64,000 nucleotides of DNA from Diphasiastrum complanatum (Eukaryota; Streptophyta; Lycopodiopsida; Lycopodiales; Lycopodiaceae). Positions 21,988 through 32,889 of this stretch are shown here, piece after piece. Position numbers and translations under genes: made by a program. The stretch lies in NCBI GenBank assembly GCA_029204225.1, contig CM055092.1, positions 74,004,857 through 74,068,856 of the forward strand. The letters run 5' to 3'. The notes beneath the pieces are model-generated. The model worked only from the letters and a program-made list of their open reading frames with translations. It searched no databases and had not been told where the DNA came from. Position 1 is the stretch's first letter; each line of letters opens with the position of its first letter.

Positions 21988-22940
21988 TGTTATGGCCATG
22001 TCAAGTTAAAAAAATTCAGAATAACCTTAGGCATGGGTATTAGGCTTCCAATGTTGAATTTATTAGTTATGTTCAAAAATTCCATTCAAGGCCAATTTAG
22101 TAATAAATTAGTAATCTTGTGAGAGCCTAGGGTACTCTCTAATAGTGGCATGTGTGTTTTAGCCGATTTTAGGACACGAAATCGGGCTTATATGGGCATT
22201 TTTTTTCACACTTTTGTAAAAATCATCATGTAAAACCTGGCCAACTATGACGAAATCGACATAAAATTGCCCATAGATAGGGGTCCCAGCTTGCCGCCCA
22301 AAATGTGGCTAGAGAAAAATTTACAGCCTTAGAACTGGCCCATAAAAAAAATTTATGACCTTAGAATTGGCCCAAATGCGTAAAATGTAATAGCTGGCGT
22401 CGCCACACTAAATTTTCTATGTATCAAATTATTATTTTGACTAATATACAATCACTGAGTGTGTTTTTCAAGAAAATCGATCCGCCAAAGAAATCCCAAG
22501 ACACGAGTCTTAAAAGTCTCGAAAAAAATGCAATTTAAACATGGTAAAAATTGACAATGTGAAAAAAATGTCGACAAAGGAACTGGCAAATTATGGGAAA
22601 TGTCAAGGCAAGGAGAAATTAATGTCAGTAGGGGTGGCAACTCTGAGGACCGAGAAAAAATTACATGGGCCAAGTCTTTAGTTCGACAAATTGGAAAAAG
22701 AAATGCGGGGGTAACCATGTGACACGCAAATAGGGAAATGCAATTGGAGGCCAAAATATGACATGGTATATACCACCTACCTAAAAATAGTAGATGTTGA
22801 TCTCAAATCACAAGGGAAGTACCAAGGGTGACCTACCATTCAAGGATACAATGTGAGTACCCCTCCCACCTTACTATAATAAAACACACTTCAATACACT
22901 TTGGGGGCAGGGAGGTTGACTCAATCATGAGGTACACCTC
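21988..22940 (+). repeat. Gypsy 3' LTR (interrupted by Copia at 22940)
   Basis: Begins TGTTATGGCC right after a polypurine tract. From about 22365 it matches the repeat at 1410-2090. A Copia element inserted at 22940/22941 breaks it; any remainder right of 28176 is short or too diverged to define. Confidence 0.6.
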
Positions 22941-23334
22941 TGTTGAAGAGTAATGCCTATTTTACCCCTTTGGCTAAGCATTAGTTAAGTTGTACATAAC
23001 TCATGGGGCATGTTTTAATTAAATGCATGAGCCCCTTTTGTAAGTTGAGTAAATTAGTGCAAGTGGCCCACTTGGCCAAGTAGCTCACTCCTATGGTTGA
23101 CACCTAGACTTTCCATGCATGTAAAGGAGGTGCTTGCCTCACAAGGGATTTGGAAGACCCACGCCCTCCTCTCTCTCTCTAGCAATTCATTTCTTCTCCA
23201 GACTTTTGAGTTTGTGAGGTGCTTATGCAATTCTCCTTGTGTGTGATATTTTCCATAGCCAAGTTTCTCAAGCTTTCATAGTTGATCTAGTATTTGAGTT
23301 AAGAAACTCCATAGGTGGGTCTTGCAAATTATCA
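22941..23334 (+). repeat. Copia 5' LTR (394 bp)
   Basis: Starts TGTTGAAGAG and ends ATCA directly before the primer site. The 93 bases missing from the 3' copy lie near its right end, after gtttgtgagg. Confidence 0.92.
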
Positions 23335-23346
23335 TGGTATCAGAGC
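23335..23346 (+). other. Copia primer-binding site
   Basis: tggtatcagagc follows the LTR with no gap, complementary to initiator-Met tRNA. Confidence 0.9.
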
Positions 23347-23823
23347 AGGTTGTCTAGCTTGTGAGTCTGTGAGTGAGAGAAACTTCAGTGCTTAGATTCT
23401 TGAGAAGATTCTCATCTTCTACAAGCACCTCAATCTTGAAAGAGGGAGCATTTGATCTATAGGTGTCAGATCATGTGGAGTCTTGCACTGTTGAAGAGCT
23501 ATTGGCAAGGGGAGTGGGATGATCCAAAAACTTTTTAAATCTGGCTAAGTTTTGGGGAGTCTTTCTGGAGGAGCTTACACAAAAGTAGGGCGCACCTTCT
23601 GTAGGGGCTTCTGGTTTCTGTTCCAGTGGGGCCTAGTGCTTGTGCTAGTGAGGCCATACCAAGTGGCAAAGACAAAAGCAGGAGCTGAAGGGTTGCCTTG
23701 AAGTGGCTACATACCCTAGTTTGGGGTCAAACCCTTGTTGCTGGAAGTTGTTTCTTTTCTGATCTTTTTCAGGTTGAGCTTGTGTTTGAGCACAAATTTT
23801 AGCATGGCTAGTCTTGGGGAGAG

Positions 23824-24645
23824 TTGCTGGGTGAATCTAGCAAACTAGATGGCACAAACTACAGAGTGTGGAAGTTCAAGATGGCTAATATCCTGATGGA
23901 CAAGAATTGCTGGGAGGTGATGACAGGTACAGAACCTGTACCAACATCTGATCCTGAATTGAAGGACTACATGAATAGGAGACAGAAAGCTCATAGGATA
24001 ATCAATCTTTCTGTCAAGGACAATATTATTCCTCACATTTGCAATGCAAGGGATGCAGCTGATGCTTGGACAATTCTGAAGTCTATGTTTAGAACAGTGG
24101 ATTCAGCCAAGCTGGTGTATTTGCAAAACAAGTTACATACTCTCAAGATGGAAGCAGGTGCAACAATTGGTGATCATATTACAAAAGTCAAGGACCTAAT
24201 GGATCAGCTTGCTTCAGTTGGAAAGAAAGTAAGTGACAGGAGTATTGTCTCCATAGTCTTGAACAACTTGTCATTCAACTATCAAGACTATGTGATGTCC
24301 CTTTTTGCTAGGGAGAAACTCCCAACCTTTGGGGAGTTATGTGGTCTTCTTTTACAGGAGGAGATGAGAAGGAAGAATCTTTCTGAAAGGGAAGATAATC
24401 CAGAGCTTGCTTTTGCTTCTAAGAAGAAGCAAAACTTTCAGAAGAAAGGTAAAGGCAAAAAGAAGAACTCAAAGCAAAGCTTGGAGCAGCAGGTGTCCAA
24501 GTTACAGGTTGGAGAGGAGTCAAGCACCAATTCCTCATCTACACCCAAGAGGAAGGGCAACTGCAACTATTGTGGTAAGTATGGGCATTTTGCCTTTGAA
24601 TGCAGGAAGAAGCAAAGTGATCAGAAGAAGGAAAAGAACCAGTAG
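23824..24645 (+). CDS. Copia gag (capsid/nucleocapsid), ends at a premature TAG
   Basis: The frame of about 273 aa includes the gag N-terminal motif KLDGTNYRVWKFKMANILM, then NLSVKDNIIPHI and the LTR-gag UBN2-like helical region. A basic linker follows, then a CCHC zinc knuckle CNYCGKYGHFAFEC near residue 240. The true start is uncertain: an ATG at 23863 or upstream could serve, since the reported frame opens with a non-ATG-like context. It ends at tag 24643-24645, after which the same frame continues into protease, so the stop looks like a mutation of a Gln codon rather than a natural end. Confidence 0.8.
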   Translation: MLGESSKLDGTNYRVWKFKMANILMDKNCWEVMTGTEPVPTSDPELKDYMNRRQKAHRIINLSVKDNIIPHICNARDAADAWTILKSMFRTVDSAKLVYLQNKLHTLKMEAGATIGDHITKVKDLMDQLASVGKKVSDRSIVSIVLNNLSFNYQDYVMSLFAREKLPTFGELCGLLLQEEMRRKNLSEREDNPELAFASKKKQNFQKKGKGKKKNSKQSLEQQVSKLQVGEESSTNSSSTPKRKGNCNYCGKYGHFAFECRKKQSDQKKEKNQ

Positions 24646-24687
24646 GGTCACTTTGTTGACAAAGTTGCAGAGGAAGAGCAATATGGT

Positions 24688-26412
24688 GTGCTTGAGCTAT
24701 TCACCGTAGCCCTATCATCTGAATCCACATTTGGTGGATGGTACATTGATTCTGGAGCCTCAAAGCACATGACACCTCATAGAGATTGGTTCAGCACCTA
24801 TGAGGAGACAGAAGATGGTCAGCATGTTTGCCTTGGAGATAATTCTACACGTATGGTGAGGGGCAAAGGCATAGTTGCAGTACAGCTGTCATCAGGTGAG
24901 GTGAAGGAAATTAAAAGTGTGTTGCATGTACCAGGGTTCGCTAAGAACTTGCTATCTGTTGGTGCCATTACCAAACAGAACATGGTGGTAGAGTTTGATG
25001 ATTCTACATGTTTGGTAAAAGACAAAGATCAGAACTTCAAGGTGGTAGCCAAGGGAATGCAAGAAGGAGGTCTTTACAAGCTTTTCACAACCATTCCTAG
25101 CCAAGAGGCCTTGTCTGCAAGAGATACTAATCGAGACAAGCTTGGGCACGAGAGATATGGTCATTTGAGTTATAAAAGTTTGCAAGTTTTGAACATGCAC
25201 AAAATGGTAGTAGATCTTCCTAGCATTAAGTCTTCTTCAAATACATGTGAGGCTTGTGCATTAGGGAAGCAACAGAGGAAAAAGTTTCCAAAGGAGAAAG
25301 CTACCAGGGCCAAGGGCATTCTTGAACTTGTGCATTCAGATTTATGCGGTCCCATGCAGGTCAAATCAGCAGGGGGGGCATACTATCTCATGACCTTCGT
25401 AGATGATTTCTCACGGAAGGTATGGGTCTATTTTCTGAAATTGAAATATGAAGCGTTCAAATACTTCAAACAGTGGAAAGCTATGGTGGAAAACCACACA
25501 GGGAAGAGGTTAAAGACTCTCAGGTCAGATAAGGGTGGCGAGTATATTTCTGATGAGTTCAAAGATCTTTGCAAAGCATGTGGGATAAAGAGACAGTTTA
25601 CTGCTCCACATACACCGCAGCAGAACGACGTGGCTGAGCAGAAAAACAGGTCTATAGTTGAGTGTGCGAGGAGCATGCTCAAGGCAAAGGGGTTGCCAAA
25701 TTCTTTTTGGACGGAAGCGGTAGCAACTGCTGTTTTTCTATTGAATAGAAGTCCAACCAAAGCAGTTGAAGGAATCACGCCAGAAGAAGCATATAGTGGC
25801 AACAAGCCCAAAGTGGGCAACCTTCGAGTATTTGGGTGTACAACATATGCACATATACCAAAGGACTTGCGGAAGAAACTTGATGCAAAATCCGTAAAGT
25901 GTGTCTTTCTTGGGTGTAGTGAAGGTGAGAAAGCTTATGTGCTGTATGATCTCGAAAACAGGAAGAAGATCCTAAGTCGAGATGTCATCTTTGATGAAGA
26001 GCATTCACCCAAGATACAGGAGCAGGAGAAAGAAGGAACTACTGAGTTCATACCCTTGATTGATTCCACGGATGAGGATCCTAGTCAAGAGTCCTGTGAA
26101 CCTCAAGTGCAGGAGCAACAACAGGAAATCGAACCTACTAGTTCGAGACCTCTTTTTGGCCAAGTACTAGAAGCCGAAGTTGGGGACAAATGGAAGACTA
26201 AGACAGTACCATGGGATACATGGTCACTATCCACATCACCTACTGCTAGGAAGAAGCTACCTAGGTGGTATTGGGAAACAATCAAAGAAGGTCAAATGAT
26301 GGAAGAAGGAGAGAGCAGTGAAGAGGGTGTCAGAAGATCTCTTAGGTCTCATGAGAGACAAGAGACTAACTTTGCTCTTATGTCCACTATTCTGAATGCA
26401 GATGAGCCATAG
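24688..26412 (+). pseudogene. Copia protease-integrase segment of pol
   Basis: Same frame as gag. Protease active site WYIDSGASKHMT (DSG) is near the start. The GAG-pre-integrase region follows (HERYGHLSYKSL, CEACALGKQQRKKF), then integrase core landmarks HSDLCGPM, FVDDFSRKVWVYFL, LRSDKGGEYIS and PHTPQQNDVAEQKNRS. These carry the D,D,E triad positions. The usual PQQNGVAE reads PQQNDVAE. A connection region lies before the stop at 26410-26412, which probably replaces Gln. Confidence 0.85.
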
Positions 26413-26427
26413 TTCTTTCACGAAGCC

Positions 26428-27327
26428 GTGAAGGAAAAGGTATGGCAACATGCCATGCAGGAGGAGTACGACTCCATTGTCAAGAATGACACATGGGAGC
26501 TCACTACATTTCCAGAAGGGAAGCAACCAATAGGTTGCAAGTGGGTCTATAAGACCAAGTTTCATGCCAATGGAATAGTGGACAAGTACAAAGCAAGGTT
26601 GGTGGCGAAAGGCTATGCTCAACAGGAGGGGCTAGACTATGATGAGACATTCGCACATGTTGCCAAGATGACATCTATCAGGACCGTATTGGCTATAGCC
26701 TCATATTTTGATTGGGATGTCCATCAAATGGATGTCATGAGTGCCTTTCTGAATGGGCACCTACAGGAGGAGGTTTACATGGAACAACCATAGGGATTTG
26801 AAATAACAGGCAACGAGTACTTTGCAAGGCAAGGGTTTGAAAAGAGTAAGTCTGATTGCAATCTTTATGTCTTCAGGGAAGGAGAAGACTTTGTGGTTGT
26901 TGTGCTCTATGTGGATGATCTACTCATCACGGGAAGCAATAAGAAGCTTATTGCTTGTGTTAAGAAGAATCTTTCTAATGAGTTTGAGATGAAAGATTTG
27001 GGTTTGCTACACTAATGACTAGGAGTTGAAGTCTGGAAAGAGAAGCGTTGTCTTTTTATCTCACAGGCAAAGTATGCACATAAATTATTGAAGAGGTTTA
27101 ACATGCAAGAAAGCAAACCAATCAGCACACCCATGGATGCAAGCAACAAGCCATCAAAAGATGATGGTCCAGCATTTGCAGATGAGACGCTCTATCGTCA
27201 GTTAGTGGGCAACCTGATTTACCTTACTACCACCATGCCAGATATAACTTATGCGGTTGGGATTGCAAGTCAATTCATGAGTAAGCCTACCGAAGCACAT
27301 TGGAAGGCAGCCAAGCGGATCCTATGA
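26428..27327 (+). pseudogene. Copia reverse transcriptase segment of pol, broken
   Basis: RT landmarks in one frame: GCKWVYKTKFHANG, ARLVAKGYAQQEGLDYDETF, QMDVMSAFLNGHL, VVLYVDDLLITGS (the YVDD catalytic loop) and DETLYRQLVGNLIYLTTTMP. A stop at 26791-26793 follows MEQP. Soon after GFEITGNEYF the expected LKKSLYGLKQAPRAWY block is missing, in frame, about 20-25 codons. Tandem stops lie at 27013-27018 and another stop at 27325-27327 within RILxYVRGT. Confidence 0.88.
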
Positions 27328-27330
27328 TAT

Positions 27331-27876
27331 GTGAGAGGGACAATGACTTATGGGATTGGATACACAAATGACGGGGACCTTCAGCTGGAGGGTTATTCAG
27401 ATTCTGATTGGGCAGGTGATAGAGACGATCGGAGATCGACAACAGGCTATTGTTTCAGCCTAGGTTCAGGGGCTATATCATGGTGCAGTAAGAAGCAGCC
27501 TATTATTGCTCTATCATCTACCGAAGCTGAGTACAGGGCGACTACGAGGTTCGCCTGTGAAGCCATTTGGTTACGCCGTCTACTTGAGGACATGCAGATT
27601 GCTCAAGTAAGACCTACATTGTTACATTGTGATAACCAAAGTTGCATTCAGCTTGCGAGGAATCCAGTCTATCATGCACGGACGAAACACATAGAGGTGG
27701 ACCAGCATTTTATACGAGAGAGTGTGCACAATGGAGAGATCGAGCTAGTTTATTGTGACACCAATGACCAGATAGCTGATATTTTTACTAAACCACTTAG
27801 TAAAGATAAGTTTGAAAAGTTCAGAACTTTGTTGGGTGTCAGTTTGAATAAAATTGCCATTAAGGGGGGGTGTTGA
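27331..27876 (+). pseudogene. Copia RNase H segment of pol
   Basis: Carries GYSDSDWAGDRDDRRSTTGY, ALSSTEAEYRATT, LHCDNQSCIQLARNPVYHAR, KHIEVDQHFIRE and ADIFTKPLSKDKF, all typical of Copia RNase H and its tail. The stop tga (27874-27876) is made by bases 4-6 of the 3' LTR, so the polyprotein ends inside the LTR. Confidence 0.88.
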
Positions 27877-28171
27877 AGAGTAATGCCTATTTTACCCCTT
27901 TGGCTAAGCATTAGTTAAGTTGTACATAACTCATGGGGCATGTTTTAATTAAATGCATGAGACCCCCTTTTGTAAGTTGAGTAAATTAGTGCAAGTGGCC
28001 CACTTGGCCAAGTAGCTCATTCCTATGGTTGACACCTAGACTTTCCATGCATGTAAAGGAGGTGCTTGTCTCACAAGGGATTTGCAGACCCCACGCCCTC
28101 CTCTCTCTCTCTAGCAATTCATTTCTTCTTCAGAATTTTGAGTTTGTGAGGCTGGGTCTTGCAAATCATCT
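27871..28171 (+). repeat. Copia 3' LTR (301 bp, internally deleted)
   Basis: Matches the 5' LTR from TGTTGAAGAG to gtttgtgagg, then jumps to gggtcttgcaaat, losing about 93 bases. Its last two bases are ct instead of ca. The flanking acctc confirms the end. Confidence 0.9.
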
Positions 28172-28176
28172 ACCTC

Positions 28177-30350
28177 TACCTTCTTTTTCAAGAGCCATCT
28201 TTTCCACAAAGGCGATGGTACTGGTGAAAGGGCATAGCCTCCAATTTTAATGTAATCACATACATCCACATTGAAGGCTCACTTGCTTGGAGGTTGAGTT
28301 TGACAGCGACAAATGTCTTGTAAAAGACATCAAGAATCACTACAAAGTGATTGCTACAGGAGCTAGAGTCAACGAGAATCGATTCTACAAATTGAATGCA
28401 AGATCTTTTACTCAAGCTATGGTAAGCACTGTTGATAGTCGAAGTGACCTTTGGCATCAAAAGTTTGGTCATATTAGTGCTCAAAGCTTGCAAATCCTTA
28501 AAAGAGGTAATCTAGTTGTTGGATTGCTTGATATCGCTTTTGAAGAAAAAATTTGTGAGGGTTGCATTTTGGAAAAACAGCATAGAGAGAGATTTCTGAA
28601 AGATGGAACAAGAAGAGCCAATGACATTCTTGATCTTGTTCATAGTGATATGTGTGGACCAATACAAACTAGGTCGACTAGTGATTGTTACTATTTCATC
28701 ACATTCATTAATGACTATAGTAGACATATCTGAATTTATTTCATAAGCAAAAAATTTGACGCTTTTGCCAAGTTTAAAGAGTTCAAGGTTCTAGTTGAAA
28801 AACAAACAAGTTGTTATATTAAGACCCTCAGATCAGATGGTGGCGGTGAGTATTTTTCAACAGAGTTTATAAATTTTTGCAAGGATCAAGGGATCAAGAG
28901 ACAAACTACTGCAAATGAAGTTGCAGAACGAAAAAACAGATCCATTGTGGAGTTGGCTAGGGCAATCTTAAGATCAAGGGTTTGCCAAATACTTTTTGGG
29001 CAGAAGCATGCAACACAACTACTCATATCTTGAATCGGTGTTCTACGAAGTCCGTGGAGGGTAAGACACCTTACGAAACTTTTATTGGAAAGAAACCTAA
29101 TGTTTCTCATTTATGAGTATTTGGTTGTGATGCTTACGCTCATATGCCTGATGAAAAACGAAAGAAGCTGGATGCAAAATTTGTTAAGTGTATTTTCCTT
29201 GGATATGATGAAAGAGCCCATGCATACAAGATGTATGACACAGATGCACGAAAGATCGTGATTTCCAAAGATGCTACTTTTGATGAGAAATGACCAAATA
29301 AAATTGACAGTTGATTCCTTTGATAATAAAACTAAAGCACAGGTGAAGAAAGAAGTTGGTGTCGATAAGGAAGAGCCAATGGAAAAAAGGCAAGGTTAAT
29401 AACGAGACTCCTAGGAGAGTGCCTAAGTGGTACTTGTCAGTAACAAGTGATGCTAATAAGGGAGATACTCTCGAATCAAGTGAGCAGGGAGAGCTTAGAA
29501 GATCAAGTAGAAATCAAAAACCTCCTGCAAGATTAGAGATGAATCTAGCCCTGATGGGCTCTGTTCTCAAGGCTCAAGAACCAAAAACTTTTGATGAAGC
29601 AAAGGAGCACAAGGAGTGGCGTGCAGCTATGGAAACAGAAATGGAAGCCATATCAAAAAATAGGATGTGGAATTTGGTTGAGCTACCTGATGGTAAGAAG
29701 CCTATCACTTGTAAAGATCAAATATGGAGCAGATGGGCAACTCAACAAGTACAAAACACGGTTGGTTGCAAGAGGATTTGAGCAACAAGAAGGTATTGAT
29801 TTTGAGAAAACCTTTGCACCCGTAGCTAAGATGGTGACTATACGTTCTATTATTGCTATTTCTGCTTTCTATGGTTGGAAGATCCAGCAAATGGACATTA
29901 AATCTGCTTTTCTTGATGGAGTGTTGGATGAAGAGGTGTACTTAATTAGTACAACCTCAAGGATTTGTTGAGCCAGGGAGAGAGAATCTTGTTTATAAGC
30001 TCAACAAAGTCATTTATGGATTGAAGCAAGCACCATGGGCATAGTACTCTTGCATTGATGAATACTTCAAGCGAAGGGGAATGGTAAAGAGTGACGATGA
30101 TCCTAATCTTTACATTCTAAGACAAGATTCAGATATAGTGTTCATTGTCTTGTACGTGGATGATTTGATTATTACAGAAAGTAATGAGAGGTTAATTGAT
30201 GAAATCAAATCAGATCTTTCCAATGCTTTTGACATGAGTGATCTAGGATTGATGCACTACTGTCTTGGCATTGAAGTATGGCAAAAGGAAGAAATGGTCT
30301 TTCTTACACAAAGCAAATATGCATGAGATTTGCTTTATAAGTTCAATATG
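28177..30350 (+). pseudogene. Degraded Ty1/Copia integrase-RT remnant
   Basis: Frames with stops and shifts show VEFDSDKCLVKD and LWHQKFGHISAQSLQIL. They continue with HSDMCGPIQTRS, FINDYSRHI, TLRSDGGGEYF, NEVAERKNRSIVE, KLDAKFVKCIFLGYDE, ARLVARGFEQQEGIDFEKTF, QQMDIKSAFLDGVL, YKLNKVIYGLKQAPWA and VLYVDDLIITES. The PYTPQQNG block before EVAERKN is missing. There is no RNase H: coding ends at FLTQSKYA near 30330. No LTRs are found. Upstream of 28270 the sequence is only faintly Copia-like. It is a different, older family member than the element at 22941. Confidence 0.85.
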
Positions 30351-30578
30351 CAAGATTTAAAAAATCCCAGTCTTTTTGCAAATTTTAGAATCGATCCTAA
30401 GAAGTTGTTGTTGTTTTAAATCAATATGATATTGATTAAATGGAATTTGCTTAATAAAGTGAAAGACCTTGCTGAGTAATACCGGCCAGTTTTGAAAGTC
30501 TAGAAAATTTCACTTGTTAGTTGAAGATTTCGGATCAATTGACTAATTAAGCTAATTTTGCGTTTCAGGAAATCAATA

Positions 30579-32870
30579 TGGCAGATGATAATGCAGCTGC
30601 AGCTTTTGATGGTCAGGTGCCTATGCCTACCTATTTGCATATTTGCCAATTGTTAAGCCAAGCGCTTAATGAAATAAACAACAAGAACACTTTAAGGGAT
30701 CAACAAATGGAAGTATTGTCGAATCAAGTGAAAACTTTATCCGCGTATTTTCGGGGGAGAAAAAAGAGAAAAACCTGAGGTTGTAGATGACTGATTAACT
30801 AAGTGGACCGGTTATTTTAATCTACATGGAATTCCTGAAGATAAAAAGATTGAGAGTGTAGTTTTGTTCTTCCGAGAGAAAGCTTCATCATGGTGGTGTG
30901 ACCTACAACCGACACCTACCACATGGGAAGAGTTCATGGAAGTGTTTAGAAAGTCGTTTGTGGTTGTGGAAGACTCAGACTTCTACCAAAGATTTGTCAA
31001 TTGCAAAATGGGTACTCGAAGTTTGGACTCGTACCTATAAGATTTTATGAATTTGTGGAACAAGGTTCCCTCATTCAATGCAAAACTGGCCCTGTGGCAC
31101 TTTATTCTAGGTCTGCCAGCAGATTATTTGAATGAGTGTAAGCGTAATGTGCTTCAAACTTTCGATGATGTCGTATGGGTTGCGAAAGCGTATGATTCCA
31201 CAGTGGTGGCATCTAGAAGCAATTACAGGCTAATCCATCTGGACCCAGCCAGAAGAAGAAAAAAAAAAGAGTTCATAGAAATAAATCCAAGTATTTTGAT
31301 GAACTGGATCCAAGAATTTCTGTCCAAAACAAAAGAAAGACGCAGCTCAAGTCATTGAGATGCTAGTTAAAGAAAATCTGAAGTTGAAAATTAACAAGGT
31401 TAATTGTGAGTGTGATTGTTCTTTTAGTACTTCTTCATTCTTGCCAAATAAATTATTTCGTTTAAAAGAGACTGTTAAGGGACATGAAGTTAGTGTTTTA
31501 GTGGACATTGGATCTACTCATAATTTTATTAATTCTGGTTTTGTGCAGAAACTCGGCCTGGAAACTGAAGTCAGTAACCATAGATATTGAGTATATCTAG
31601 CTTTAGGTGCGGAGTTGGAGACATGGGATGTTAAAGTCCATGACTCCTAGTATGGATCCATGATTATAGAGAGTTAATAGATTTCCATGTTTTAGATATA
31701 ACACGTATAGATATAATTCTAGGGTACAAGTGGTTATTTAATAAACATCCTGATATAAATTTTGAGAAGCATGTTCTCTCTTTTCAGGAGGGTAAAGAAA
31801 TAATTATGCTATTTGGAGACAAATATGTACATCCATCGGGGATGATTTCATTTGCTATTGTAATGGAAATTTTTGATTCGCAGTACAAAACTTATTTTTT
31901 ATTTGCTAAGCCCATTTTGGATTTTTCTGAAATGCATCTAAGTATTTGTAAATTGTCAAAGATTCTTAACTCGGTGACTTAGATCAGGAGCAGTTTGAGA
32001 AGAATAAGATATTTTCTGAATTTAAAGATGTTTTTCCAGAAGAATTACCTCATGGAATACCAACGTCTAGGTCGGTAGACCACATGATTGAGTTAATTCC
32101 AGGTAGTCACCCTATCTCTAGACAACTATACCGATTTTTTTCAGAAAGAAGAGATAGAGATTACTAAGCAAATTGAAAATTATATGAAGATGGGTCATAT
32201 TTAGCCAAGTAAGTCACCATGGGGTGCTCCGTTCTTTTGAAAGCGAAGAAAAATGGAGGCTTCTGGATGTTGTTGACTACAAGGGGTTGAATAAGGTAAC
32301 TATTAAAAATAAATATCCATTGCTCGTATGGTATATCGATTAAGTGGAGCTAAATACTTAACAAAGATATATCTTAGAACTGGATATCATCAGATTAGGA
32401 TTCATCTGAGTGATGTGCAAAAGACTGGATTTCAGACAAGATTTGGTCATTATGAATTTCTCGTGCTTCCTTTTGGGTTGACAAATGCACCAACTACGTT
32501 CCAGTAGATGATGAACGATCTTTTTCGTCCATATCTAGGAAAGTGTGTAGTTGTATTCTTGGATGATATTCTTATCTATAGTAGGCCACTTAAGGAACAT
32601 TTGAGGCATCTTAAAACTATCTTGAAAATTCTCCAAAGGGAGAAACTGTATGCTAAGGAATCTAAATGTGAATTCTTTAGGCATGAGTTGTTGTACCTCG
32701 GTCATAAGATCACCCGTAGTGGGTTGAAGATAGACGAGAGTAAGGTCAAGACAGTGCTTGAGTGGCTGATACCGAAGACAATTAGAGAAGTGAAATCTTA
32801 TCTTGGTTTTACAGTTTTCTTTCATAAGTCAATTGAAGATTATGCAAAAGATAGCAGCGCCTTTAAATAA
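30579..32870 (+). pseudogene. Ty3/Gypsy gag-protease-RT remnant
   Basis: Gag begins MADDNAAAAFDGQVPMP at 30579 and continues in shifted frames with FREKASSWWCDLQ, TWEEFMEVFRKSF and LILGLPADYLNECKR-like sequence. A protease-like block at 31490-31560 reads VLVDIGSTHNFINSGFV, with DIG where DSG or DTG is expected. RT follows from about 32020: FKDVFPEELPHGIP, VDHMIELIPGSHPISRQLYR. In 32508-32870 come VVVFLDDILIYSRPLKEH (FLDD catalytic loop), KCEFF and YLGHKIT. RT breaks off at the connection near 32870. There are many stops and frameshifts. Confidence 0.82.
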
Positions 32871-32889
32871 TTTGACTAAAGACAGTTAA

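Larger units (their letters stand above)
22941..28171 (+). mobile_element. Complete but inactivated Ty1/Copia element (5.2 kb)
   Basis: 5' LTR 22941-23334 and 3' LTR 27871-28171 flank a single gag-pol frame. The 5-bp target duplication acctc lies at 22936-22940 and 28172-28176. Primer site tggtatcagagc is at 23335-23346 and a G-rich polypurine tract at 27863-27870. Domain order gag, protease, integrase, RT, RNase H is Copia-type. One reading frame holds from 23824 to 27876, broken by stops near 24643, 26410, 26791, 27013-27018 (two in tandem) and 27325, and by an in-frame loss of about 20-25 codons in RT. The LTRs differ by roughly 3% plus a 93-bp loss from the 3' copy, so the insertion is moderately old. 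Confidence 0.92.

Noticed and set aside
25428-25820. 130-aa - strand frame
   Set aside because: Antisense shadow of the Copia integrase, which carries the recognisable motifs.
24643-27327. Stops in the Copia frame repaired by RNA editing
   Set aside because: U-to-C editing of stops is known in organelles of ferns and hornworts, but this is nuclear retrotransposon DNA. An RT deletion is also present, so ordinary mutation is simpler.
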